A stretch of DNA of 64,000 nucleotides from JAEMQF01 sp963850525 (GCA_963850525.1 CAWKLQ010000004.1:868001-932000), one strand, 5' to 3'; counted from the first letter of the stretch, positions 33,101-46,522 are shown. Translations and numbers: made by a program. The notes: generated by a model not told the origin, from the sequence alone.

Positions 33101-34099
33101 TCAGGGCAAGAGCAATTTGGCGAATGTGGTCGCGTCGATGTTCGCGCCGCACACGATCAGACCGACGCACTTGCCGTCGAGCCGCGCGCGCAACGGATGC
33201 ATCAGCGCGGCGAGCGGCGCTGCCGCGGCGGGCTCGACGGCGAGTTTGGCGCCGCTGAACATGAGCCGCATCGCGGCGCGAATCTGCTCGTCGCTCACCA
33301 GCACCACGTCGTCGACGAAGCGCTGGTTCAGCGCGAACGAATAGGGCTCGCAGCGCGGTGAGCCGAGCGAATCGGCGATCGTTCGCACCGCGGCTATCGA
33401 CTGCGGCGAGCCGGCCTTGAAGCTGCGGGAGAGGGTGTCCGCGCCCTCGGGCTCGACGACGTAGACGGCGGTGTTCGCGCCGAGCTGTTTGACGGCGCAC
33501 GCCACGCCGCCCGTGAGGCCACCGCCGCCTGCGGCGACGATCACGGCGTCTAGCTGCTGCCCCGCGGCCTGCAGCTGTTCGATGAACTCCAGGCCCACCG
33601 ACGCCGTGCCGAGCGCCGTCTTCGGGCCCTCGAAGGGATGCACGAACACTCGGCCCTCGATGGCCTCGATTTCCTTCACGCGCTCGAAGGCGCGGTGCAC
33701 GTCGGCAACGAGTTCGACCTGCGCGCCCAGATCGCGGCACATCTGCACGCGGTAGGGATTGGCGTTTTGCGGCATCACCACTTTCGCCGTGGTGCCGAGC
33801 TTGCGCGCGCAGTACGCGAGCGAAATCGCGTGGTTGCCCGCTGACACGCCGGTGACGCCGCGCGCGAGCGGCGCCGCGCTCAGATCGAGCATCACCGACA
33901 GCGCGCCGCGCGGCTTGAAGCTGCCGGTGCGCTGGAACAGCTCTTCCTTGAGCCAGACTCGCGTGGCGCTGCCCACTGCAGCGGCGAGCGGATCGTCGTC
34001 GGTCCACAGGCGCACGGGGGTCGTGACGATGTGCGGCGCGATGCGCGCCCGGTTCGCGCGGATCGCCTCCAACCTTGGGAAGTCGCTCGCAGGGGTCAT
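33101..34099 (-). CDS. PLP-dependent threonine/serine dehydratase-like enzyme (fold type II)
   Basis: This 332-residue protein has the PLP lysine Lys62 in RTGSFKPRGA, the substrate loop SAGNHA (86-91) and the phosphate-binding GGGGL (about 184-188). It lacks an ACT regulatory domain, so it resembles catabolic threonine/serine dehydratases or hydroxyaspartate dehydratase relatives, which deaminate hydroxy-amino acids to 2-oxo acids. GGAGG at 7-nt spacing supports the ATG at 34099. It lies between the flavin reductase (19 bp upstream) and the Bug receptor (27 bp downstream) and is probably co-transcribed with both. Confidence 0.88.
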   Translation of the reverse strand: MTPASDFPRLEAIRANRARIAPHIVTTPVRLWTDDDPLAAAVGSATRVWLKEELFQRTGSFKPRGALSVMLDLSAAPLARGVTGVSAGNHAISLAYCARKLGTTAKVVMPQNANPYRVQMCRDLGAQVELVADVHRAFERVKEIEAIEGRVFVHPFEGPKTALGTASVGLEFIEQLQAAGQQLDAVIVAAGGGGLTGGVACAVKQLGANTAVYVVEPEGADTLSRSFKAGSPQSIAAVRTIADSLGSPRCEPYSFALNQRFVDDVVLVSDEQIRAAMRLMFSGAKLAVEPAAAAPLAALMHPLRARLDGKCVGLIVCGANIDATTFAKLLLP

Positions 34100-34118
34100 C
34101 ACGTTCCTCCAGGTTCGC

Positions 34119-34619
34119 TCACACTATTTTGCCGAGCTTGTGATACCGCGCCGAGTGGAACAGCAGCGGCGGCAGGTTCGATTCGGTCACGCAGGACACC
34201 TGGCCGACGAACAACAGGTGGTCGCCGATGTCGTGCTGCGCAACGCTCACGCATTCGAACACGGCGGCGCAATCGGCAAGCACCGGCGCGCCGTTCTTGC
34301 CGTCGCTCCATGAACCTTGCGCGAACTTGTGGCTCACGCGCGAGGCGAAGTGGCGCGACAACTCGATCTGCGTTTCCGTGAGCACATTCACGTTGAACAC
34401 TTTGGCCGAGCCGAACACGCCCGTGTTCGGGCTGGCGCGGCGCAGCGACCACAACACCAGCGGCGGCTCGAGCGACACGCCGCCGAACGAGTTGGCCGTC
34501 AGGCCGGCGGGTGTGCCGTGTGCGTCGCGGCAGGTGACGATCGTCACCCCGGTGGCGAAGCGGCCGAGTGCGTGGCGAAGTTGTTGCGGCGTGGGCGCCG
34601 CAGGCTTGGGATCGAGCAT
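34119..34619 (-). CDS. Flavin reductase-like (FMN-binding split barrel) protein
   Basis: This 166-residue protein has the flavin reductase family pattern: LRHALGRFATGVTIVTC near the N-terminus, GLTANSFGGVSLEPPLVLWSL, and DCAAVFECVSVAQHDIGDHLLFVGQV near the C-terminus. Such proteins reduce FMN or FAD with NAD(P)H to supply two-component monooxygenases. No oxygenase partner lies beside it; the neighbours are the PLP dehydratase downstream and, divergently, the crotonase gene. The ATG at 34619 begins MLDPKPAAPTPQQL. Confidence 0.88.
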   Translation of the reverse strand: MLDPKPAAPTPQQLRHALGRFATGVTIVTCRDAHGTPAGLTANSFGGVSLEPPLVLWSLRRASPNTGVFGSAKVFNVNVLTETQIELSRHFASRVSHKFAQGSWSDGKNGAPVLADCAAVFECVSVAQHDIGDHLLFVGQVSCVTESNLPPLLFHSARYHKLGKIV

Positions 34620-34693
34620 GAAAATCTCGATTATCGTGCCCCGTGCTCGCCCGCATTGACACTGCGCCCAGGCGCACCGAGGATCAGGCCACC

Positions 34694-35613
34694 ATGCCCG
34701 ACTTCAAGACCCTGCTCGCGCGCAAAGACGCCGCCCACCCGCGCATTGCGCGAATCACGCTGAACCGCCCCGAACGCCTGAACGCCATCGGGCAGGGCAT
34801 GCCGCGCGAAATTCGCGACGCCGTCGCCTGGGCCGAGGCCGACGACGAAGTTCACGTCATCGTTCTCGACGGAGCCGGCCGCGCGTTTTGCGCAGGTTAT
34901 GACCTCGTCGACTTCGGCTCCGGCCGCACCGAACACCCGTGCCAGCAGGAGAAGGCGCCCTACGACGCCATGGCCGACTACGCGGCCATGAAAGGCTACA
35001 CCGAAGACTTCATGAGCCTGTGGCGCTGCCGCAAGCCGACGATTGCCCAGGTGCACGGTTACGCGGTGGCGGGCGGCAGCGACATCGCGCTGTGTTGCGA
35101 CCTGCTCGTCATGGCCGAGGACGCGCGCATCGGCTACATGCCCACGCGCGTCTGGGGCTGCCCGACGACGGCGATGTGGACGTACCGCGTCGGCCCGGCG
35201 CGCGCCAAGCAGTTGATGTTCACCGGCGATACGCTCGACGGCACCACCGCTGCGGCCTGGGGCCTGGCGAACCTGGCCGTGCCCGCGGCGGAGCTGGAAG
35301 CTGCGACGCTGAAACTCGCCTTGCGCATTGCCGGCGTGCCGCACGCGCACCTGGCGATCACAAGTTGGTCGTGAATCAGGCGATGCTCAGCATGGGCCTG
35401 GAGCAGACCCAGATGTTCGCGACGCTGTTCGATGGTGTGACACGCCACAACCCCGAAGGCCTGTGGTTTCGTCGCCATGCGCAGGTGCACGGCTTCAAGG
35501 CGGCCGTGGAGTGGCGCGACAGTGGGCGGGCGATTCCCGAGGGGGATGCAGCGCGCGACTTGATTGCGGAGTTGGAGACTGAGCTCGCGCGTCGATCGCC
35601 GGAAGGCGATTGA
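34694..35613 (+). pseudogene. Enoyl-CoA hydratase/isomerase (crotonase) with a single-base frameshift
   Basis: From ATG 34694 the frame encodes a crotonase (IARITLNRPERLNAIGQGM, GAGRAFCAGYDL, HGYAVAGGSDIALCCDL with the oxyanion-hole segments) but hits a stop at 35374. The remaining 80 residues (KLVVNQAMLSMGLEQTQMFATLFDG, RHNPEGLWFRR, VEWRDSGRAIPEGD), which are normal for this family, continue in the +1-shifted frame to 35613. The expected text at the junction is GCGATGCACAAG, but 35355-35363 reads GCGATCACAAG, so one G appears to be missing after 35358. With one base restored the product is 306 residues, the family length. It is either a recent pseudogene or a sequencing error. Confidence 0.85.
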
Positions 35614-35647
35614 CGGCTATAGGCGGCGCAAGGCGGCGTTGCGGCGC

Positions 35648-36181
35648 TCAGGTTTCGAACGAAGCCGCAGGCACGAAGCGCAGCAACACGTCGGTCTCGG
35701 CCACATCGTGCTCGGCGCGCATGCCCAGTGGCGCCGGCGTGAAACCCAGGCGCGTGAGCAGGCGAATCGAACGCTCATTGCGCCGGTCGGCGGTGGCGAG
35801 CCACTCGGTGACGGCGTAGTGCCGTGAACCCTCGTCGAGCACCGCGCGCGTGGCACGTTGCGCGATACCGCGGACCCAGAATGCACTGCCGATGACAAAC
35901 GCGATCCACGCCAGGCCGCCTTCGCACACCGTCGCCTGGACAAATCCGGCGAGCTCGCCCGACTCCAATCGAATCGCCCAATTCAGCCACTGCTCGCGGC
36001 CGTCGGCCGAGCGGCGCGATTCCAGGCGCAGGAAGCGTTCGCACAGCCAAGTGCTGGATTGCGGTGGCGCATCGTCAAGGTAGGCGTAGACGGCGGGATC
36101 GTTGAGCAGGCCGAACATTTCCGGGGCGTGCGCCGCACATTGCGGCTCGAGCGTCAAGCCGACGGCGCCGAGGACACGCAT
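35648..36181 (-). CDS. GNAT-family N-acetyltransferase
   Basis: This protein of about 177 residues has a RimJ/RimL-like GNAT pattern: an N-terminal strand (GLTLEPQCAAHAPEMFGLLNDPAVYAYL), the central IRLESGELAGFVQATV strands, WVRGIAQRATRAVLDEG as the acetyl-CoA-binding loop and helix, and C-terminal NERSIRLLTRLGF. It transfers an acetyl group to an amine of a protein or small molecule; the substrate is unknown. I chose ATG 36181; TTG 36211, with AGGTG in front, would add ten residues. It converges with the crotonase gene and diverges from the DUF1272 gene. Confidence 0.8.
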   Translation of the reverse strand: MRVLGAVGLTLEPQCAAHAPEMFGLLNDPAVYAYLDDAPPQSSTWLCERFLRLESRRSADGREQWLNWAIRLESGELAGFVQATVCEGGLAWIAFVIGSAFWVRGIAQRATRAVLDEGSRHYAVTEWLATADRRNERSIRLLTRLGFTPAPLGMRAEHDVAETDVLLRFVPAASFET

Positions 36182-36255
36182 CGTGATCGTGGAATCGGGC
36201 TCTGCGTTCAAATGGCACCTGCAAGCGTCAACCGAGCAATGAAAGGATCATTCCC

Positions 36256-36567
36256 TTGGCACTCGAACTTCGACCGAACTGCGAATACTGCGACAAGGAC
36301 CTGCCGCCGCATTCCACAGAAGCGCGCATCTGCAGCTACGAGTGCACGTTCTGCGCCGCTTGCGCGAGTACCAAGCTGCACAACGTCTGCCCCAACTGCG
36401 GCGGCGGCTTCACGCTGCGCCCCGTTCGCCCGGCGACTGAGTGGCGGCCGGGCTTGAGCGTGGCCAAACGCCCACCGTCGGACAAGCGTCGCCAACTCGC
36501 CTACACCTTGGACGACATCGCGCGCCACGTCGCCCGCATCGAACACATCGCGCCTGAGAGCCGTTGA
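36256..36567 (+). CDS. DUF1272 domain protein
   Basis: This 103-residue protein starts with a zinc-ribbon-like DUF1272 domain with eight cysteines: ELRPNCEYCDKDLP, ICSYECTFCAACA, and VCPNCGGGF. The cysteines form paired CxxC motifs that probably bind two zinc ions. The C-terminal 35 residues are basic and variable. The start is TTG at 36256 (M-A-L-E-L), preceded by AAGGA at a normal distance; no ATG in this frame fits better. The function of the family is unknown. Confidence 0.88.
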   Translation: MALELRPNCEYCDKDLPPHSTEARICSYECTFCAACASTKLHNVCPNCGGGFTLRPVRPATEWRPGLSVAKRPPSDKRRQLAYTLDDIARHVARIEHIAPESR

Positions 36568-36660
36568 CATCCCTTGGCCAACGCTCGCTGCGCCAACCAG
36601 CTCGCGAGCATCGAGTCGACGATCACGTAGCTGCCGCGCTCGGCTGCGGTTCAATTTACC

Positions 36661-41073
<4,413 letters not shown>

Positions 41074-41140
41074 GATGTTGACGTGCGACTTTACGCGCAG
41101 ACGCCTCGCCGCGCCGGCGGATTGGTGTAGTCTCGCGCCT

Positions 41141-41158
41141 CAACCAACCGGTTGGTTG
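41141..41158. promoter_or_regulatory. Perfect 18-bp palindrome, TetR-type operator
   Basis: CAACCAACCGGTTGGTTG is a perfect 18-bp palindrome in the 131-bp region between lhr and the CoA transferase gene. It ends 46 bp before the CoA transferase start and 68 bp upstream of lhr. AACCnnCCGGnnGGTT-type sites are commonly bound by TetR-family regulators of acyl-CoA genes, and a tetR gene is the second gene of the operon. It is the likely site for autoregulation. No binding is shown. Confidence 0.75.
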
Positions 41159-41204
41159 GGTTTTGACGCTGAACAAGGCTGAACGACGCTAGAGGACGTT
41201 GCCC

Positions 41205-42440
41205 ATGGCGCAGTCGCTTCCCAACACCGGCGCATTGCGCGGCGTGCGCATTCTCGACCTGACGCATGCGCTCGCCGGCCCGTTCTGCACGCAAGTGCTC
41301 GCCGACCACGGCGCCGACGTCATCAAGATCGAGCCGCCCGAGGGCGATTTTTTTCGGCGCATGGGACCGTTTCGCGACGACGACGGCGAGCATCACTTCG
41401 GCGGCCTGTTCCAGTCGTGCAACCGCAACAAGCGCTCCGTCGTTCTGAACTTGAAGCAGCCGCAGGGCCAGGAACTGCTGCGCGACCTGGTGCGCGGCGC
41501 CGACGCGCTGGTGGAGAACTACCGCGCCGGCGTGCTCGACAAACTCGGCTTGGGTTACGCCGCGCTGCACGACATCAATCCGCGCCTGGTCTACACCTCG
41601 GTGCGCGGCTTTGGCGACGTGTCCGGCGGGCAAAGCCCGTACATGAGCTGGCCGTCGTTCGACATCGTCGCGCAGGCGATGGGCGGCTGGATGGGCGTGA
41701 CGGGCGTGGACGCGTTGCACCCGCAGAAAGTGGGTGGCGGCCCGGGCGACACCGTCTCCGGCCTGTTCGCCGCGTTCGGCACGATGGCCGCGCTGTGGCA
41801 CGCGCGCGCCACCGGCCAGGGCCAGTACGTTGACGTCGCGATGGCCGACAGCGTGCTCGCGCTGTCGGAGTCGGTGGTGAGCCACTTTGCCTACCGCGGC
41901 GTGTCGCTCGAGCCGATCGGCAACGGCATTCCCGGCATCGCGCCGTTCGACACTTTCGCCGGCCGCGACGGCGTGGTCGCGATCGCCGCGCCGCACGACG
42001 CGCAATGGGCCGAGTTGTGCCGCCTGATGGGCCGGCCCGAGCTGATTGCCGACCCGCGCTTCGCGACGGAAGCTGCACGCTGGGACCACCGCGCCGCGGT
42101 GCGTGAGGTCGTCGAGGCCTTCACTGCGAGCCGCGGCATGGACGAGTTGCGCGCCGTGTTCGGCGGGCGCGTGCCGTTCAGCCCGGTTCTGAACGCGCAG
42201 GCGATCTTCGCCGACCCGCATTTCGCGGCGCGCCAGATGTTGCCCGAACTCGAACACCCCGGCTCGGCGCGCCCCACCGCGGTGCCGGGTGTTCCCGTCA
42301 AGCTGTCGCTCACCCCGGGCGCGGTGCGGCAGCGCGCGCCGCTGCTGGGCGAACATACGCGCGAGGTGCTGCGTGAAGCCGGGGTTGACGCGGCACGCAT
42401 CGACAGCCTCGTCGAGTCCGGCTCGGTTGGCGTGCGTTAG
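41205..42440 (+). CDS. CaiB/BaiF CoA transferase family protein
   Basis: This 411-residue class III CoA transferase begins LRGVRILDLTHALAGPFCTQVLADHGADVIKIEPP. It carries the catalytic aspartate Asp182 in VGGGPGDTVSGLFAAFGTMAAL, equivalent to Asp169 of formyl-CoA transferase, and FQSCNRNKRSVVLNLKQPQG for CoA binding. Unlike the protein at 11866, it looks like a true transferase moving CoA between carboxylic acids. GAGGA 9 nt before ATG 41205 supports this start. It is in an operon with the tetR gene 14 bp downstream, behind a palindromic operator. The donor and acceptor are unknown. Confidence 0.9.
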   Translation: MAQSLPNTGALRGVRILDLTHALAGPFCTQVLADHGADVIKIEPPEGDFFRRMGPFRDDDGEHHFGGLFQSCNRNKRSVVLNLKQPQGQELLRDLVRGADALVENYRAGVLDKLGLGYAALHDINPRLVYTSVRGFGDVSGGQSPYMSWPSFDIVAQAMGGWMGVTGVDALHPQKVGGGPGDTVSGLFAAFGTMAALWHARATGQGQYVDVAMADSVLALSESVVSHFAYRGVSLEPIGNGIPGIAPFDTFAGRDGVVAIAAPHDAQWAELCRLMGRPELIADPRFATEAARWDHRAAVREVVEAFTASRGMDELRAVFGGRVPFSPVLNAQAIFADPHFAARQMLPELEHPGSARPTAVPGVPVKLSLTPGAVRQRAPLLGEHTREVLREAGVDAARIDSLVESGSVGVR

Positions 42441-42454
42441 AAAGGGACAATTCC

Positions 42455-43210
42455 ATGCGTCAGCCTGCCGCAGCAAAAGCCGCCACAAAACCCGCACCGA
42501 GTTCTGCGCGAACCCAGGCGGCGCGCGCCAAGGCGCCGCTCAGTCCGGTTGCCGTTCGCAAGGCGCGCAAGAGCACGTCGCCACCGGCCGGGCCGGCGGC
42601 CCCCGCAGCGCCACGCCCGCTGCGTCGCGTGAGCATTCGCCACGACGACCGCCGCACCGCGATTCTGCGCGCCGCGGCGCAGCTGTTTGCGCAGCGCGGT
42701 TACGAGGCGACGTCGCTCGATGCGATTGCGCAGCAACTGGGAATGCACAAAGCGACGCTCTACCACTACGTGGCGAGCAAGGAGGCCATCCTCTATGACT
42801 GCCTGGTCGCGTCGTTCAGCGATCTGGATCAAGCGATCGCACGCATGCACGAGCGCAGCGTGCCGCTGCCGACGCGCTTGCGCGACTTCGTGCGCAGCCT
42901 CGCGCACGCGCAGAACAGCGACTTCGGGCGCTGCCTCGTGCTCGTGGGCGAACGGCCGCTGGGCCTGCCGCCGGGCGGCGAGATCAAGAAATTTCAGCGC
43001 CGCCTGGACACGACCGTGCGCGACCTGCTAGAGGAGGGCATGGCCGCCGGCACGCTGCGCCCTTGCGACCCGGGCCTCGTGTGCGCGATGCTGTTCGGCG
43101 CATTGAACTGGGTGCCGCGCTGGTTTCGCGACGGCGGACGCCTCAGCGTCGACGCCGTCGCCGATGCGTTCGTGACGATGCTGATGCAGGGGATTTCAAA
43201 GCGGCGCTGA
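42455..43210 (+). CDS. TetR/AcrR-family transcriptional regulator
   Basis: This 251-residue protein has an unusually long, disordered, Ala/Pro/Lys-rich N-terminus (about 60 residues) and then a TetR HTH (RRTAILRAAAQLFAQRGYEATSLDAIAQQLGMHKATLYHYVASKEAILYDCL). The C-terminal ligand-binding domain matches the TetR_C_33/FadR-like type (RCLVLVGERPLGLPPGGEIKKFQRRLD). It is encoded directly downstream of the CoA transferase and probably controls that operon through the palindrome at 41141. The basic N-terminal extension may aid DNA binding. A start at a later methionine is not evident. Confidence 0.9.
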   Translation: MRQPAAAKAATKPAPSSARTQAARAKAPLSPVAVRKARKSTSPPAGPAAPAAPRPLRRVSIRHDDRRTAILRAAAQLFAQRGYEATSLDAIAQQLGMHKATLYHYVASKEAILYDCLVASFSDLDQAIARMHERSVPLPTRLRDFVRSLAHAQNSDFGRCLVLVGERPLGLPPGGEIKKFQRRLDTTVRDLLEEGMAAGTLRPCDPGLVCAMLFGALNWVPRWFRDGGRLSVDAVADAFVTMLMQGISKRR

Positions 43211-43227
43211 TGCGCGGTAGCGCTCGT

Positions 43228-44613
43228 TCAAGCCGCCAGATGGTTCAGGACGAGTTGCTTGAATCCGGTCGCCTGCACAGGGCCGGCAGGCAGGCTGCTC
43301 GCGCTCGAGCTGATCACCAGCGGGCCGTGTGCCGGGTCGTCCGTCAAACGCCCGTGCGAGCCCTTCACGAGCGCCGTGTCTCTCAGCGAAATCACGTCGA
43401 GCAGCGCACGCATGCCGAGTTTGCGTTTGCCCAATCGCCAGGCCGTCGCGAGCATCGGAAAACGCAGCTCGGGATCGAGGAACAGCTCGACCGGGTCGTA
43501 GCCGGGCTTGCGGTGGATGTCGACGGTGCGCGCGAAGTCAGGCGCGAGTGCGTCGTCAAGCCAGTAGTAGTAGCTGAACCAGCGATCCGCTTTCGAGATT
43601 GCGACCAGCTCGCCGCTGCGCGGATGGTTCAGGCCGATGGCGCGCTGGCCGGTTTCGTCCAGAACGCTCTCCACGCCGTCGAGCTTTTCGAGCAACGCAC
43701 GCACTTCGCCTAGGCGTGCGCGGTCTTGCACGTAGACATGCGCGATCTGGTGGTCGGCCACGGCGAACGCGGCACTCGCACCGCAATCCAGAACCTCGCG
43801 GCCGAATTCTTCGGGGCGCACCGCGATGAAGCCTTTTGCGCGCAACGCGCGATTGATGTGCACCGCGTCCGTCACCGGCGTGATGCCGTATTCCGAGACG
43901 ACGATGACTTCGCGCCCGCTCGCCGCGGCGTAGTCGATGAGCGTGCCGCACACCGCGTCGATTTCGCGCAGATCTTGCTGAACTTTCGGGTGCGCGAGAT
44001 CCGGGCCGAAGCGCTGCAAGTTGTAGTCGAGGTGCGGCAGGTAGGTGAAGGTCAGGGTCGGGTTGCGCGTTTCCATCACGTGCTGCGTCGCCCGTGCAAT
44101 CCACTCGGTAGACGAGATGTCGGTGAGCGGCCCCCAGAACTTGAACAGCGGGAACTGGCCGAGCTTGGCGTTCAGTTCGCCGTGCAGGTCGTGCGGATGC
44201 GCGTAGTGGTCCGGGATCTTGCGGCCGTCGGCCGGATACATGGGTCGCGGCGTTGCGCTCCAGTCGGCGCTTCCGTACATGTTGTACCACCAGAACATCT
44301 GCGCGCAGGTGAAGCCGGGATCGAGCTTGCGCGCTGCGTCCCAGATCATTTCGCCGGCAACGAGCTTGTTCGACTGGCGCCACAGCGCGACCTCCGAGAC
44401 ATCGCGAAAGTACCAGCCGTTGGCGACGATGCCGTGCTCGCTCGGCATGAGGCCGGTGAGCAGCGTCGACTGTGCGCTGCACGTCACAGCAGGTGTGACG
44501 GTGCGCAGTTCGCGCATGCCGCCGCGCGCGACGAGGCGCTGCAAATTCGGCGTGTGCGCGCCAATGAGGGCAGGGGTCAAACCCACCGCCAGGATCACGA
44601 GTGTTGGATGCAT
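43228..44613 (-). CDS. eboF: Alkaline phosphatase / type I phosphodiesterase family protein (EboF-like)
   Basis: This 461-residue protein resembles nucleotide pyrophosphatase/phosphodiesterases: LVILAVGLTPALIGAHTPNLQRL at the N-terminus, the nucleophile region TPAVTCSAQSTLLTGLMPSEHGIVANGW, TFTYLPHLDYNLQRFGPD and VVSEYGITPVTDAVHIN. There is no signal peptide. The longer upstream frame was rejected because ATG 44613 gives the natural N-terminus. It is divergent from eboA with 20 bp between start codons, and an alkaline-phosphatase-family gene is the usual sixth member (EboF) of ebo clusters. The substrate is unknown, and its placement on the opposite strand is notable. Confidence 0.85.
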   Translation of the reverse strand: MHPTLVILAVGLTPALIGAHTPNLQRLVARGGMRELRTVTPAVTCSAQSTLLTGLMPSEHGIVANGWYFRDVSEVALWRQSNKLVAGEMIWDAARKLDPGFTCAQMFWWYNMYGSADWSATPRPMYPADGRKIPDHYAHPHDLHGELNAKLGQFPLFKFWGPLTDISSTEWIARATQHVMETRNPTLTFTYLPHLDYNLQRFGPDLAHPKVQQDLREIDAVCGTLIDYAAASGREVIVVSEYGITPVTDAVHINRALRAKGFIAVRPEEFGREVLDCGASAAFAVADHQIAHVYVQDRARLGEVRALLEKLDGVESVLDETGQRAIGLNHPRSGELVAISKADRWFSYYYWLDDALAPDFARTVDIHRKPGYDPVELFLDPELRFPMLATAWRLGKRKLGMRALLDVISLRDTALVKGSHGRLTDDPAHGPLVISSSASSLPAGPVQATGFKQLVLNHLAA

Positions 44614-44633
44614 GCGGCCTAGAATATCAGCCC

Positions 44634-45515
44634 ATGGGCGCGATGAATTCGAATCAGGCGGCGATGCGTTTGTTGCGCGAATGGCTTGCCGCGCGGCTCG
44701 GCGCGGCGCAACGCACTTGGCTCGATTCGCAGCTCGACGCGGCGGTGACGCAGGCAACCGATTCGGCGCTGCACATCGCATTTGGCATGGCGCCGCGCCG
44801 GCTCGGCAAGGCCGACCTGGCGCTGAACGGCGCCGACTTCGAGGCCGCAAATCGTGCGCTGGCGGGATGGCTGCCGCAAGGCTGGAGCGTCGCCGACGGC
44901 GCGCGCATCCTGTTGCTGAGCCATGTGTCGAACTCGGCGCCGAACTTCGCGGCGCTGTATCGCTCGCTGTGCGCGACCGCCGACGTGGTGGAACTGACCG
45001 CGCTGTACCGCGGCCTGCCTCTCTATGCGAACGGCGCGACGCTGCTCGACCAGGTCGGCGAGGGCCTGCGCAGCAACATGCGCGGCGTGTTCGAGGCGAT
45101 CATTCATCGCAACCCTTATCCGAAACTTTGTTTCGATGAGCATCGCTGGAACCACATGGTGCTCAAGGCGTTGTTTGTCGGCAGTGCGCTGGCGCCCATC
45201 CTCGGGCTGGATCAGCGCGCCAATGCGGAACTCGCGCGCATGCTGTGCGACTTCGCGCAAGAGCGCCACGCCGCCGGCCGGCCTGTGCCTTTCGAGATCT
45301 GGCGCTGTGTGGGCCCGTTTGCAACCCAGGGGCCGATGCTTGACAGCCTGGCGCGCGCGCTGACCAGCAGCGATGCGACAGAGCGCGCCGCGGCTGCGCT
45401 CGCCTTGTCTGCAAGCCCGGACCCGGCGGCGGCGCGCGCGTTGGACAGCGTGCCCGCGCTGCAACAAGGGGTTTCGCGCGGCGAGCTCAGTTGGGCGACA
45501 CTGCACGCCGCCTGA
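44634..45515 (+). CDS. eboA: EboA domain-containing protein
   Basis: This 293-residue soluble protein (from ATG 44634; 44643 and 44664 are alternative starts) has no known catalytic motif. It has helix-rich repeats typical of EboA: AMRLLREWLAARLG, LPQGWSVADGARILLLSHV, LYRGLPLYANGATLLDQVGEGLRSNM, VFEAIIHRNPYPKLCFDEHRWNHMVLKALFVGSALAPI. The last conserved block is the most diagnostic. The identity is supported by the following genes eboB, eboD, eboE and eboC. The family's function is unknown; it is needed with the other ebo genes for export-linked metabolism in cyanobacteria. Confidence 0.85.
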   Translation: MGAMNSNQAAMRLLREWLAARLGAAQRTWLDSQLDAAVTQATDSALHIAFGMAPRRLGKADLALNGADFEAANRALAGWLPQGWSVADGARILLLSHVSNSAPNFAALYRSLCATADVVELTALYRGLPLYANGATLLDQVGEGLRSNMRGVFEAIIHRNPYPKLCFDEHRWNHMVLKALFVGSALAPILGLDQRANAELARMLCDFAQERHAAGRPVPFEIWRCVGPFATQGPMLDSLARALTSSDATERAAAALALSASPDPAAARALDSVPALQQGVSRGELSWATLHAA

Positions 45516-45558
45516 AAACCCGCAACACCGCACGCGTCAACGTTTCGAGCCACTCACC

Positions 45559-46485
45559 ATGATGTTCATCGACCCCCACGCCCACATGATTTCGCGAACG
45601 ACGGACGACTACGAGGCGATGGCCGCGTCGGGTGTCGTCGCTGTCATCGAACCGGCGTTCTGGATCGGCCAGCCGCGCACGAATGTCGGCTCTTACCTCG
45701 ACTACCTGTCGTCGATCGTCGGTTTTGAGCGCTTTCGCGCGAGCCAGTTCGGCATCCGCCACTACTGCACCATCGGCCTGAACTCGAAGGAGGCGAACAA
45801 CGAAGAGCTCGCCGAAGGCGTGATGGAACTGATCCCGCGCTTTGCGCTGAAAGAAGGCGTCGTTGCGATCGGCGAAATCGGCTACGACGAGCAGTCGGCG
45901 CTCGAAGACAAGTACTACCGCCTCCAGCTCGAACTCGCGAAGAAACTGAACCTGCCCGTCATGATCCACACGCCGCACCGCGACAAGAAACGCGGCACGA
46001 CACGCTCCATGGACGTGTGCGACGAACATGGCCTGGACCCGAAGATGGTCGTCGTGGACCACAACAACGAAGAGACGGTTCGCGAAACGCTGGACCGCGG
46101 CTATTGGGCGGCGTTCTCGATCTACCCGAGCACGAAGATGGGCAACGCGCGAATGGTTGAAATCCTGCGCCAGTACGGCGGCAATAAAGTCATCGTCGAT
46201 TCGGCGTGCGATTGGGGTATCTCCGAACCCCTGGGTGTGGCGAAAACGGCGAAGCTCGCGCTCCAGCAAGGCATCCCGCAAGAGCAAGTGCACTTGGCGT
46301 GTTACCAGAATGCACTCACCGCCTACGGGCAGAGCGGGCAGATGAAAGAAGAAGATTGGTTGAACCCGGTGGCGATCGACCAGCGCGCCGTGTTCGAGGG
46401 CAATTCCATTCTGCGCGGCGGCCGCGAGCCGGTGGTGGCGGACGGCAAGGGCCGGCGCTCGATGGACAACCTGATCATCGAATAA
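45559..46485 (+). CDS. eboB: TatD-family metal-dependent hydrolase (EboB-like)
   Basis: This 308-residue TIM-barrel amidohydrolase has metal ligands His7 and His9 (IDPHAHM), Glu106 (IGEIGYDE), His137 (MIHTPHRDK), His168 (VVDHNNEE) and Asp218 (DSACDWG). It is shorter and different in detail from classic TatD DNases, and its YLDYLSSIVGFERFRASQFGI segment is typical of the EboB branch. The ATG at 45559 (MMFIDPH) follows eboA by 43 bp. It lies second in the ebo operon and is therefore presumed to act on a small-molecule intermediate rather than DNA. Confidence 0.88.
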   Translation: MMFIDPHAHMISRTTDDYEAMAASGVVAVIEPAFWIGQPRTNVGSYLDYLSSIVGFERFRASQFGIRHYCTIGLNSKEANNEELAEGVMELIPRFALKEGVVAIGEIGYDEQSALEDKYYRLQLELAKKLNLPVMIHTPHRDKKRGTTRSMDVCDEHGLDPKMVVVDHNNEETVRETLDRGYWAAFSIYPSTKMGNARMVEILRQYGGNKVIVDSACDWGISEPLGVAKTAKLALQQGIPQEQVHLACYQNALTAYGQSGQMKEEDWLNPVAIDQRAVFEGNSILRGGREPVVADGKGRRSMDNLIIE

Positions 46486-46522
46486 CTCGAAGCAGATCAA
46501 CCCAGGCAGGAAGCAAAAAGAC

